A DNA stretch of 64,000 nt from Adhaeribacter terrigena. GTDB lineage: Bacteria; Bacteroidota; Bacteroidia; Cytophagales; Hymenobacteraceae. Made by a program: the position numbers and the translations under genes. Numbering within the stretch: position 1 is the first letter of the stretch; each line of letters starts with the position of its first letter. Positions 34,466 through 42,616 of the stretch are shown here, piece by piece. The notes beneath the pieces were generated by a model. It was not told where the DNA came from and did no database searches. It saw nothing but the letters and a program-made list of their open reading frames with translations. Location: contig NZ_JAEHFX010000007.1 of NCBI RefSeq assembly GCF_016623615.1, forward strand, positions 203,118 to 267,117, read 5' to 3'.

Positions 34466-34554
34466 AATATTCATTCCTGTCTGCTTTAGCTGACGGTGCT
34501 CGTGCCGAATAAAAGCTCCCCCTCCAACCCACCAACCATCCGGCAGAAAATGCG

Positions 34555-34562
34555 TATCTTTG
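34555..34562 (+). promoter_or_regulatory. -7 promoter element of the M16 gene
   Basis: TATCTTTG is a perfect TAnnTTTG match, 24 bp before the ATG at 34587. The -33 box is not evident. The position argues against an upstream in-frame start at 34560. Confidence 0.55.
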
Positions 34563-34586
34563 TGGTTTAATTGCAGAAAGATTTTA

Positions 34587-35825
34587 ATGTTGGAATTTCA
34601 AATTCATACGCTGCCCAACGGCATCCGTATTCTCCATAAACAAGTTTTACACACCAAAATTGCGCATAGCGGTTTCACGTTCGATATCGGTTCGCGCGAT
34701 GAAAATGATGCGCAGCTGGGCCTGGCGCATTTCTGGGAGCACATGGCTTTTAAAGGCACCGAAAAGCGCAAAGCCTTCCATATCCTGAACCGCCTGGAAA
34801 GCGTGGGCGGCGAACTGAATGCCTATACTACCAAAGAAAAGATCTGTTTTTACGCCTCGGTATTAGATGCGCATTTCGAAAAAGCCTTTGAATTGCTGGC
34901 CGATATTTCCTTTCATTCCATTTTTCCGGAAAAGGAAATCGAGAAAGAACGTGGCGTAATTCTGGAAGAAATGGCCATGTACCTGGATACGCCCGAAGAC
35001 GCCATTGTCGATGAATTCGATTCGGTAATTTTCAAAAACCACGCCCTGGGAAACAATATTTTAGGCACCACACAAAGCGTTGCTGGTTTTCAGAAAGCTG
35101 ACTTTCTGAACTTCATTCAAAACAATTACAGCACTGACCGCCTGGTTTTTGCTTCGGTAAGCAATCTGCCTTTCGCGAAAGTGGTGCGGCTGGCCGAAAA
35201 ATATTTAAGCCAGATTCCGGCGCGGGTTTTGGAGCGCAAAAGGATACCGTTTTTAGCTTATCAACCGCAAAGTATCCGCATCGAAAAACCGATAAACCAG
35301 GCGCACTGCATCATTGGCGCGCCGGCTTATGCACTTTCCGACGCCAAAAGGATACCGTTTTTCATGCTCTCGAACCTGATCGGCGGGCCGGGAATGAACT
35401 CGCGTTTGAATCTGGCGGTGCGCGAAAAATATGGCCTGGTTTATTCCATCGATGCTTCGTATACGGCCTACATCGATACCGGCTTGTTCAATATTTATTT
35501 CGGAACGGAGAAAAAACAACTCAAGCGCACTACTGACCTGGTATTGAAAGAGCTGAAAAAACTCCGCGAAATTCCGCTAACCGAAAACCAGCTGCACAAC
35601 ACCAAAGCGCAGCTCATGGGGCAACTCGCCATGGCCGAAGAAAGCAATATCGGTTACATGATGATGATGGGAAAAAGCATCCTGGACCTGAATAAGATCG
35701 ATTCCCTGAATGAAATTTTCGACCAGATCAAACATACCACCGCCGACCAACTGCAGGAAATTGCCAACGAAATTCTGGCTGAAGACAAGCTGAGTTTTTT
35801 GAATTACGTGCCGGAAACGAAATGA
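34587..35825 (+). CDS. M16 family zinc metallopeptidase
   Basis: A 412-residue protein, the size of a single processing-peptidase-like subunit. The inverted zinc motif is HFWEH (His48, Glu51, His52), and the third ligand lies in ERGVILEEMAMY. It has a processing-peptidase-like glycine-rich loop (LIGGPGMNSRL). No signal peptide is seen, so it probably acts in the cytoplasm or periplasm-facing complexes; family members cleave small peptides. Two minus-strand matches to the 30-bp motif lie within the gene at 35225-35254 and 35333-35362, both encoding K-R-I-P-F. Confidence 0.9.
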   Translation: MLEFQIHTLPNGIRILHKQVLHTKIAHSGFTFDIGSRDENDAQLGLAHFWEHMAFKGTEKRKAFHILNRLESVGGELNAYTTKEKICFYASVLDAHFEKAFELLADISFHSIFPEKEIEKERGVILEEMAMYLDTPEDAIVDEFDSVIFKNHALGNNILGTTQSVAGFQKADFLNFIQNNYSTDRLVFASVSNLPFAKVVRLAEKYLSQIPARVLERKRIPFLAYQPQSIRIEKPINQAHCIIGAPAYALSDAKRIPFFMLSNLIGGPGMNSRLNLAVREKYGLVYSIDASYTAYIDTGLFNIYFGTEKKQLKRTTDLVLKELKKLREIPLTENQLHNTKAQLMGQLAMAEESNIGYMMMMGKSILDLNKIDSLNEIFDQIKHTTADQLQEIANEILAEDKLSFLNYVPETK

Positions 35826-35944
35826 TTTGAAGATTTGAAAATTTGGAGATTTGAAGATGGTTCTACGTCGCTCAATTTCCTTCCTGGTTATCAAGATTCT
35901 TTTGTAAATTCATTTTCAAATCTTCAAATTTTCAAATTGTAAAA

Positions 35945-36589
35945 ATGGAATTCATAGACGAAGACTTAAACCAATACTGCGAAGACCACACCACCCCGGA
36001 AACCGAAGTATTGAAAAAGCTGAACCGCGAAACGCACGCCAACGTGATGATGCCGCGTATGCTCTCCGGCCACATTCAGGGTAGAACGCTGGCTATGTTC
36101 TCGCAGATGATCAAGCCTGAGAATATTCTGGAAATTGGCACTTACACCGGTTATTCGGGCATTTCTTTAGCTGATGGTTTAACGGAAAATGGCACCCTTC
36201 ACACCATCGATATCAACGATGAGCTGGAAGACATGGTGCGCAAATATTTCGCGGAAGCCGGCATTGCCGATAAAGTAAAATACCACTTAGGCAACGCTAT
36301 AGATATTATCCCAACGCTGGACGTGACCTTCGATCTGGTTTTCATTGATGCCGATAAAATTAACTACAGCAACTATTTCGATCTGGTAATTGATAAAGTA
36401 CGCCCGGGCGGTTTCATCATTGCCGATAACGTGCTCTGGAGCGGCAAAGTGCTGGAAAAATTCCGCAAAAAACTCGACAAAGACACCGAAGCGCTCTTAG
36501 AGTTTAACCAGAAAGTGCAAAACGACGACCGCGTAGAGAACGTGCTGCTACCGATCCGCGATGGTTTATTGGTGATCCGGAAAAAGTAA
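35945..36589 (+). CDS. O-methyltransferase (class I, catechol-type)
   Basis: A 214-residue methyltransferase of the small metal-dependent O-methyltransferase family. Motif I is ILEIGTYTGYSGISLA and the acidic loop is HTIDINDE. Metal-binding residues are in FIDADKINYSNYFD and IADNVLWSGKV. It would methylate a small catechol-like hydroxyl using SAM. The physiological substrate is unknown. The spacer before it (35826-35944) is an inverted repeat of ATTTGAAGATTTGAAAATTT type. Confidence 0.85.
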   Translation: MEFIDEDLNQYCEDHTTPETEVLKKLNRETHANVMMPRMLSGHIQGRTLAMFSQMIKPENILEIGTYTGYSGISLADGLTENGTLHTIDINDELEDMVRKYFAEAGIADKVKYHLGNAIDIIPTLDVTFDLVFIDADKINYSNYFDLVIDKVRPGGFIIADNVLWSGKVLEKFRKKLDKDTEALLEFNQKVQNDDRVENVLLPIRDGLLVIRKK

Positions 36590-36627
36590 ACCGCCAGAAC
36601 GCTATTTTCAGGATTCAAACATTTCCA

Positions 36628-36800
36628 GAACAATTGTCTGAACGGTGTTTCTTTTGATTTTAATTATTTCTGTGGTTTTCGTGACAATGTAGGGACAGGT
36701 CAAGCCCAGTCCCTACATTATCTGATCAATTTTTGTCTGAACACGATTTTAAGGATTTCTGGGATTGGCAGGATTTTCATTTGTCTGAATCAGAATTTAC
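36628..36800 (+). repeat. CAGGATTT-type dispersed repeat, copy E2
   Basis: It shares GACAATGTAG and TCTGAACACGATTTTAAGGA with copy E1. Its core TGTAGGGAC-GTCCCTACA is a 9-bp hairpin (about 36688-36717). The loop carries GACAGGTCAAGCCC, the exact reverse complement of the E1 core. A degenerate 30-bp motif may precede it at 36595-36624. Sequence 36862-36898 matches 16362-16390 inverted. Confidence 0.75.
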
Positions 36801-36983
36801 AGAAACGAAGTTCGGCGTAGCCAATTTAGAATTTCCGGAATTTTCCGAATTGACCAATTACCCCACCTAAATAGCTAAAAACTGGGGAGGACTTTTGATC
36901 AAATAATGTGATCAACTACCCCAACCCCTCCTTCTTAAGGGTGGAGTTTTTCCTACCCTGGATTAGATTTTCTGCCATCACGA

Positions 36984-37208
36984 TATCGCCAGCGCAGTGT
37001 AACCTGAAAACCAAGGTCTGAAGAAAACTAAACTAAAAAGAAAGCTGACTACGGAGGAAAACAGACACCAGTTTCTGTGAGAGCGGCCTCCAAGCTTACC
37101 GGTGGCTTTAGCCAGCCCGGTAGGGCAGGTAAGGTTGCAGCCGCGAACGCAGAAATCGGAGATTCAGCGTAGCTAAACGAAGCCGCCCGGCTTGAGGGGG
37201 GAAAGCTT
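36984..37208 (+). repeat. Structured 200-bp element, copy D
   Basis: It runs from TATCGCCAGCGCAG to GAGGGGGGAAAGCTT. P2 is CTTACC (37095-37100) with GGTAAG (37128-37133). P3 is TGGC-TTTA-GCCA. P4 is GCCC-GGTA-GGGC. Compared with the other copies it has about 22 extra bases between CGCAGAAA and CGAAGCC near 37160. Confidence 0.85.
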
Positions 37209-37253
37209 CATTGAAAGTTATATGCTATGAGTTGAAAGTTAAAAATTTGCTAT

Positions 37254-37370
37254 GAAAACGGTATCCTTTCAAGCATAAAAACTCATTAGTCAACATTTAA
37301 CCAGCCCGATGAGATCTCTCCTGACGTCGAGATGACAAAATAAAACGCTATGGATTAAGGCTGAAAAACT
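37254..37370 (+). repeat. Motif-spacer-motif block (117 bp)
   Basis: Motifs at 37254-37283 (head AAAACGGTATCC, tail TAAAAACT) and 37341-37370 (head AAAACGCTATGG, tail GAAAAACT) flank a 57-bp spacer with AGATCTCTCCTGACGTCGAG. It pairs with the inverted block at 34024-34140. Confidence 0.88.
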
Positions 37371-37737
37371 CCCTGCAACCTCTATAGAACCTGAAATCAG
37401 CGATCTAAAACTCACTTCAAAACTCCAGGGCCAAAAATCTGTAAATATTCCAAAAAGACGATATTTACAAGAAAGCTTCGGCTGCAAACAAGCTCCTGCT
37501 AACTTCTTAACCTGCTGAAATTTGCCTTAAACCGTCTCTATGAAGGCTTTAAGGGCATTTGTGGAAAACGTGTAGATAAATTGTAGAGAAGTAATTTGCT
37601 TCAAAATTCTGAATCAGGCTTAAATTCCCCTATTTTGTCAACATGCACCAGATTCCGCAGGAAAGCCGGGGCATTAATTGCTGTTTCAGCGCGCTAAAAA
37701 GCCTGAGCCAGCGTTCACGTTTATATACTATGCAGCT
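37371..37737. other. Unassigned spacer before the LysM gene
   Basis: About 370 bp without a convincing gene, terminator or repeat. An in-frame extension of the downstream gene to 37678 exists but lacks a signal peptide and is rejected in favour of the ATG at 37738. Confidence 0.5.
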
Positions 37738-40122
37738 ATGAAAAAGTATCTGGTTATTCTTATCAGCCTGGTGGTAACTTCGGTTAAAGGCCAGCAAATT
37801 CTGGTGCCTGATAATGTATATTTCGCCGATATTCACCTAAGCATTGATAAAAGCGCCCGCGAAAAAATTCAGCAAAACGTGGATGCGCTGCTGAAAAACA
37901 AGATCTATTTCCAGCAGAAAGTAGACCGCGCCGATACGTATTTCCCAATTATCGAGCGCGTTTTCCGTGAAGCCGGCCTGCCCGACGATTTTAAATACCT
38001 CGCCATTCAGGAAAGCGGCCTGGTGCCCGATGCCATTTCTACGAGCAAAGCCGAAGGTTTCTGGCAGTTCAAAAAAGAAACGGCCCTGGATTTTGGCCTG
38101 GCCGTAAACCCAAACATAGACGAACGCCGCCACATTCTGGAAGCATCGCGCGGTGCGGCTAAATATTTTATCCAGAGCAACGCCTACTATAAAAACTGGA
38201 TCAATGCGCTGGTTTCGTATTACATGGGCTTTACCGGCGCCAAAGCTTATGCCCGCCCCGGCGATATGGGCAGCAAAGACATGCGCATTACCGACCAGAC
38301 GCACATATACTTTCTGACGTTTTTAGCCCATAAAATTGCCTTCGAAAATGCCGTTGGTAAAAATCCGGCCCCTACCATTACGCTGCGGGAATTGCGCGCT
38401 ACGCCGGGCTTAAGCTTAGGCGAAATTGCCCTGGCCAACCAGACCGACCCCGTAGAACTGGAAAAATACAACCGCTGGTTACTCGGCGGCACCGTTCCGG
38501 CCGGCAAAGAATATACCGTTTTCATTCCGGTTACCGGCGCCACAGCATCTACCGTGGCCGTAGCGGCTACCCCTTCCGACCTGGTTGCACCGGTTATTGT
38601 AAACAAAACCATTACGCAGGCCACCCTGAAGCCGAAATTCTCGAAAATGAACGGCCTGAAAGTGATCGTGGCGCAAGCCGGCGACACCAAAGACAAACTG
38701 GCTTTGCAGGCAGGCATGAGCACCAAAAAATTCCTGAAACTGAACGACATGTACAGCTTCGAGGAAATTGTACCTGGTCAGGTTTATTACACGCAAAAGA
38801 AACATACCCGCGGCAACGTAAAAATGCACGTATCGCAGGCAGGCGAAACTTTAGCCGGCATTTCGCAGCAGTATGGTATGCGCCTGAAAAGCATTCTGAG
38901 CAAGAACCGCATGAAAAAAGGCGAAGCGCTGGTAGCCGGCCGCGTGCTTTGGCTGCAGGAAACCCGCCCGGCTAACATTGCCCCGGAATACCGCCGCATT
39001 GAGCAAAAAGAAATCCAGAAAACGCCGCAACCCTTAACGCCTTCTACGCCGGTACAGATCACCCATAAAATTTCTGCGGAACAGACTGAGCCATTTGCCG
39101 GCACGAATTCTAAAAACGGTTCTTCCACTTTAGTAACCATTAAAGAAACTGCCTCCAATACTTTTCATAAGGCCGGCGCAGTGCTGAACGTACCGGAAAA
39201 ACAGCCGGAAGTAGCCCAGGTTGGCGGCAGCGTATTCGAAGAAACCCTTGACCTGAATCCGGCACCGAAAGTTGTAAAAACGGAAATGCCGGCTAAAACT
39301 ACTGCCTCAGAAACGGCTTACCACAACGATCTGGACGAAGAAGTGAGCGCCGCCAACGAAACCGCTGCCGATATAGTGGCCGAAACTGGTTCTGTGCAGG
39401 CATCTGTTCCGGAAACGCAACCCGTAACCGAATTAAAAACCGCAGCTGTAATGCAGCCGGCAGAGGCCCCAAAGACTGATTTGGTTGCAGAAAAGAACGC
39501 AGTATTGTATCCGAAAACGGTAGCCAAATCAACCGAAAAAGTAGCCTTATCAGAACCGGTTGCCCGAACTGAAGAAAATACAAAAACGCTTGCTTCCGCA
39601 GAAAAGACCACGGTTTTGGTTACTGAACCCGCGCCTGTAAAAGCTGCACCGAAAGTTGTTTTAAAAGATCCAGTTACGGCCCCGGCGCCCAAAACGGTAT
39701 CGGTTCCGGACAAAAAAGTAGAGAAAGCCGTTGCGCAAACCAAGCCGGCTACGCACAAAGTTGCCAAAGGCGAAACGCTTTACAGCATTTCCAAAAAGTA
39801 CAACGCTACTCCTTCCGACCTCAAATATTGGAACGACATGGGCGAGAAACCGCTTTCCATTGGGCAGGAATTGAAAGTTACCGGCGAAAAACAAGTAGCC
39901 ATGCCGGTGCTTACCGTAACCGGGCCCGATAAACCGGTAGCCGAAGGAACGATAGTGAATATTACCCACCGCGTAGGCGAAGGCGAAAGCATGTACCAGA
40001 TCTCGCGCAAATACGGTGTAAGCATCAAGGAAATTATGGAATGGAACAACAAAAACGATTTCAATGTAAGCGCCGGCGATGAACTGCTGATCCGTTCGCG
40101 CCCGGGCAGCAGCCGGAATTAG
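37738..40122 (+). CDS. Lytic transglycosylase with LysM repeats (MltD-like)
   Basis: A 794-residue protein. The signal peptide MKKYLVILISLVVTSVKG is followed by a transglycosylase SLT domain with catalytic Glu92 in AIQESGLVPDA and SKAEGFWQFK. A LysM-like repeat lies near 360-410 (VSQAGETLAGISQQYGMRL). A long Ala, Glu, Lys, Thr, Val and Pro-rich linker (about 430-670) follows. Two clear C-terminal LysM domains close the protein (HKVAKGETLYSISKKYNATP and HRVGEGESMYQISRKYGVSI). It cleaves peptidoglycan glycan strands in the periplasm. The linker contains two spacing-exact 30-bp motif matches at 39513 and 39690. Confidence 0.9.
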   Translation: MKKYLVILISLVVTSVKGQQILVPDNVYFADIHLSIDKSAREKIQQNVDALLKNKIYFQQKVDRADTYFPIIERVFREAGLPDDFKYLAIQESGLVPDAISTSKAEGFWQFKKETALDFGLAVNPNIDERRHILEASRGAAKYFIQSNAYYKNWINALVSYYMGFTGAKAYARPGDMGSKDMRITDQTHIYFLTFLAHKIAFENAVGKNPAPTITLRELRATPGLSLGEIALANQTDPVELEKYNRWLLGGTVPAGKEYTVFIPVTGATASTVAVAATPSDLVAPVIVNKTITQATLKPKFSKMNGLKVIVAQAGDTKDKLALQAGMSTKKFLKLNDMYSFEEIVPGQVYYTQKKHTRGNVKMHVSQAGETLAGISQQYGMRLKSILSKNRMKKGEALVAGRVLWLQETRPANIAPEYRRIEQKEIQKTPQPLTPSTPVQITHKISAEQTEPFAGTNSKNGSSTLVTIKETASNTFHKAGAVLNVPEKQPEVAQVGGSVFEETLDLNPAPKVVKTEMPAKTTASETAYHNDLDEEVSAANETAADIVAETGSVQASVPETQPVTELKTAAVMQPAEAPKTDLVAEKNAVLYPKTVAKSTEKVALSEPVARTEENTKTLASAEKTTVLVTEPAPVKAAPKVVLKDPVTAPAPKTVSVPDKKVEKAVAQTKPATHKVAKGETLYSISKKYNATPSDLKYWNDMGEKPLSIGQELKVTGEKQVAMPVLTVTGPDKPVAEGTIVNITHRVGEGESMYQISRKYGVSIKEIMEWNNKNDFNVSAGDELLIRSRPGSSRN

Positions 40123-40140
40123 ATTCCCATTAGAAATTTA

Positions 40141-40182
40141 AAAATAGAAATGGCTGGTGTAATTACCGGCCATTTCTATTTT
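40141..40182. terminator. Bidirectional terminator
   Basis: AAAATAGAAATGGC (40141-40154) pairs with GCCATTTCTATTTT (40169-40182), with a GG/CC extension inside. It serves the LysM gene and the convergent MFS gene. Confidence 0.88.
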
Positions 40183-40233
40183 GTCAGAACCACCCTGTAG
40201 GGCCTCTCTACAACCGTTCTGGTAAATCTCCTC

Positions 40234-41571
40234 TTACTGATCTTCCGGTGGCGTGGTCATGGCCGAAGCGGCCTGTAAACCGGTGGCCACCTGCGGAATA
40301 ATGCCCAGACGTTCGTAGATCGGTTTTACCAGAAGGCGCATTTTAGGCAATTGAACGGCAAACGGAATAATGGCTGCCAGACACAGAATCCCACAGATCA
40401 GAAGCGTATAATTTACGCCCACCAGATCGGCCAAAGCGCCGGCCAGTAAACTACCAAACGGTGCCATTCCCAGGAACGCCATCGAATAAAAACTCATCAC
40501 CCGCCCGCGTTTATCGTCGTCTACAATGGTTTGCAGAATGGTATTGCTGCTGGCCATTTGCACGATCATGCCAAAACCGGTGAACAACATGCAAAACAGC
40601 GAAAGCGCCATGATCCGGGAAAAAGAAAACGCGATCAGCCCTGCGCCCAGCAAAACCGTAGCCCGGATAATGATGTTTCCTAAACCTAATACTGAGCTTC
40701 GTTGCGCCAGAAACAATGCCCCCGTTAACGCCCCGATGCCTGATGCGCCCATTAGAAAGCCCATGGTGTTGGCGCTGCCGTGCAGCACATCGCGGGCAAA
40801 AACCGGCATGAGAACCGTAAGCGGCATGGCAAACAAACTGATGGAAGCAATAAGCAAAATGATACTTCTGATCGGCGGAAAACCAAACGCGTAGGTAAAT
40901 CCTTCTTTCAGACTCTGGAGAACCGGCAATTGCTTTTTCTCCGAAATTACCGGCGTGGTTTTAATGGCCAGCAATGAACCCAGGACGGCAATGTAACTCA
41001 CCGCATTTCCCAGAAAACAGATCCCCTCGCCTACCGCCGCAATTACCAAACCTGCCACCGACGGACCAATTAACCGCGCCAAATTGAACATGGAAGAATT
41101 CAGCGCAATCGCGTTGCTGATATCTTTGCGGTCGTCGATTAATTCAATTACAAAGGATTGCCGCGCTGAAATATCGAAGGCGTTGATGATGCCCATGAAA
41201 ACGCTCAGGAAAATAATGAGCGGCACGGTGATCAGATTGGTTAAAACCAAAGCCGCCAGCGTGGAAGCTTGAATTAACGATAAGGTTTGCGTAGCCAGCA
41301 AAATGCGGTGTTTATTCCTTCTATCGGAAACCACGCCGGCAAATGGCCCCAGTAAAAACGATGGGATCTGGCTCGCAAAACCCAAAATACCCAACAGAAA
41401 AACCGAATCGGTCAGCCGGTACACGAGCCAGCTCAACGCTACTTGTTGCATCCAGGTGCCGATGAGCGAAACGCCCTGGCCCATAAAAAACAAGCGGTAA
41501 TTCCTATATTTCAAAGCCCGGAACATCGCGCTTATTTTCGATTCCGGGGCGGGGGTGCTAAGGTCTGGCAT
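40234..41571 (-). CDS. MFS transporter of the enterobactin-exporter (MFS_3) type
   Basis: A 445-residue protein with about 12 membrane helices. It begins with a cytoplasmic MFRALKYRNYRLFFMGQGVS, typical of the DUF894/MFS_3 group that includes EntS. The loop motif GVVSDRRNKHRILLATQ corresponds to the MFS motif between helices 2 and 3. It probably exports a small molecule by proton antiport. The substrate is unknown and no siderophore genes are adjacent. It appears monocistronic. Confidence 0.85.
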   Translation of the reverse strand: MPDLSTPAPESKISAMFRALKYRNYRLFFMGQGVSLIGTWMQQVALSWLVYRLTDSVFLLGILGFASQIPSFLLGPFAGVVSDRRNKHRILLATQTLSLIQASTLAALVLTNLITVPLIIFLSVFMGIINAFDISARQSFVIELIDDRKDISNAIALNSSMFNLARLIGPSVAGLVIAAVGEGICFLGNAVSYIAVLGSLLAIKTTPVISEKKQLPVLQSLKEGFTYAFGFPPIRSIILLIASISLFAMPLTVLMPVFARDVLHGSANTMGFLMGASGIGALTGALFLAQRSSVLGLGNIIIRATVLLGAGLIAFSFSRIMALSLFCMLFTGFGMIVQMASSNTILQTIVDDDKRGRVMSFYSMAFLGMAPFGSLLAGALADLVGVNYTLLICGILCLAAIIPFAVQLPKMRLLVKPIYERLGIIPQVATGLQAASAMTTPPEDQ

Positions 41572-41628
41572 TGGGGTGAATTGTGAAACAACTTTCCTGT
41601 ACGAAATTCTGCAGGTTTGGTAGCTAGG

Positions 41629-41658
41629 AGTTTTACAGGGAAAAAGGATAGCGTTTTT
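41629..41658 (-). repeat. 30-bp bipartite motif
   Basis: On the minus strand, head AAAAACGCTATCC, tail TAAAACT. A short CAGGATCT-type sequence related to the E repeats follows at 41660-41705 (GGGATTTTTGGGATTTATG). Confidence 0.8.
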
Positions 41659-41872
41659 TGTCCGAATTGGGATTTTTGGGATTTATGTAATTTTCAGGAT
41701 CTCTTTTTGCCTGGCAAGTTTTGGGGAAAGAAAAAACGTAAATGCGAAGGCGGCAACATACGGAAAGCGCCTTTGCATCGTTCAATTAAATTCAGGACGT
41801 AAATTTAAACTGTATCTTTATATCCTTTCGACCTGAATATCCTTAAACCCACCACTTAACCAAAACAAACTT

Positions 41873-42139
41873 ATGAAATGCCCTTCCTGCAACGAAACGC
41901 TGTTAATGAGCGAAAAAAACGGAGTTGAAATCGATTACTGCCCGAAATGCCGCGGCATCTGGCTGGACCGGGGCGAATTGGAAAAGATCATGGAACGCTC
42001 CGGCGAACATTATTCCAAAAAAGAAAACTACGACAATGACTACAAACGCTACGGTTATGGCGATCAAAATAAAGGCCAATATGGTCAACATCCGCACAAA
42101 AAGAAGAAATCGTTTTTAGATGATTTCTTTGATTTTTAG
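41873..42139 (+). CDS. TFIIB-type zinc-ribbon protein
   Basis: An 88-residue protein. The N-terminal zinc ribbon has ligands Cys3 and Cys6 (KCPSCNETL) and a second pair in YCPKCRGIWLDRGELEKI, the classic zf-TFIIB pattern. The C-terminal half is Lys-, Tyr-, Gly- and Asp-rich and probably disordered, ending in an FLDDFFDF acidic patch. The function of these small bacterial proteins is not established. Two TATC(C/T)TTT sequences near 41813-41830 could be -7 boxes. Confidence 0.85.
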   Translation: MKCPSCNETLLMSEKNGVEIDYCPKCRGIWLDRGELEKIMERSGEHYSKKENYDNDYKRYGYGDQNKGQYGQHPHKKKKSFLDDFFDF

Positions 42140-42187
42140 GCGAAAAGTCTAGCGTTTTTGCAGCGCCGTTCCTTTTCAGGAACGGCG
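42130..42187. terminator. Motif plus terminator after the zinc-ribbon gene
   Basis: A minus-strand 30-bp motif (42130-42159) covers the TAG stop at 42137-42139. A hairpin CGCCGTTCC (42164-42172) with GGAACGGCG (42179-42187) and then TTTTTT follows. Confidence 0.85.
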
Positions 42188-42400
42188 TTTTTTGTTAAAT
42201 AATCTTGAGTAAAAATTTGGTTTACAATGAAAATTAGAGTGAGCTTTCAAGTATTCAACCTTAGAAACCTTTACTCCGAACCCTTCAATTAAAATTGCTG
42301 TTCTTCACAAACAAATCGAGTCTTTACCATTTCCGAAACCGCCCGATTTTGCGTAATTTTAAGGTTCAGAAATGCTGGAAGCCCGCCAAAACCTAACCGT

Positions 42401-42566
42401 TTAAACGCTATGGTTTTAGCCCGAAAAAGTAAACCAACGTCATCCCGAGCCGTGCGAGGGAACTAACGTGTACCGAACCCGCAAGGAATTTATCGCTCAG
42501 TCGCTCTAAATTCCCTAGCAGTACGCATTAGTTTCTTCGACAAGCTCAGAATGACCAAAACGAGTA
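42401..42566 (+). repeat. 30-bp motif followed by a long imperfect hairpin repeat
   Basis: Motif at 42401-42430 (head AAACGCTATGG, AGCCC inside, tail GAAAAAGT). The hairpin at 42442-42566 has nested complementary blocks: GTCATCCCGAGC with GCTCAGAATGAC, GGAACTAACG with an AGTTTC side, and AGGAATTTA with TAAATTCCCT. It resembles non-autonomous hairpin repeats. No gene is seen in 42188-42616. AT-rich TTAATTATTAATTGTTAATT sequence lies at 42583-42612. Confidence 0.7.
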
Positions 42567-42616
42567 GTTTTTCCCGCAATTCTTAATTATTAATTGTTAA
42601 TTATTAATTACCCAAC

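Noticed and set aside
37678..37740. Upstream start for the LysM/transglycosylase gene
   Set aside because: The extension has no signal peptide, whereas the ATG at 37738 opens directly with one.
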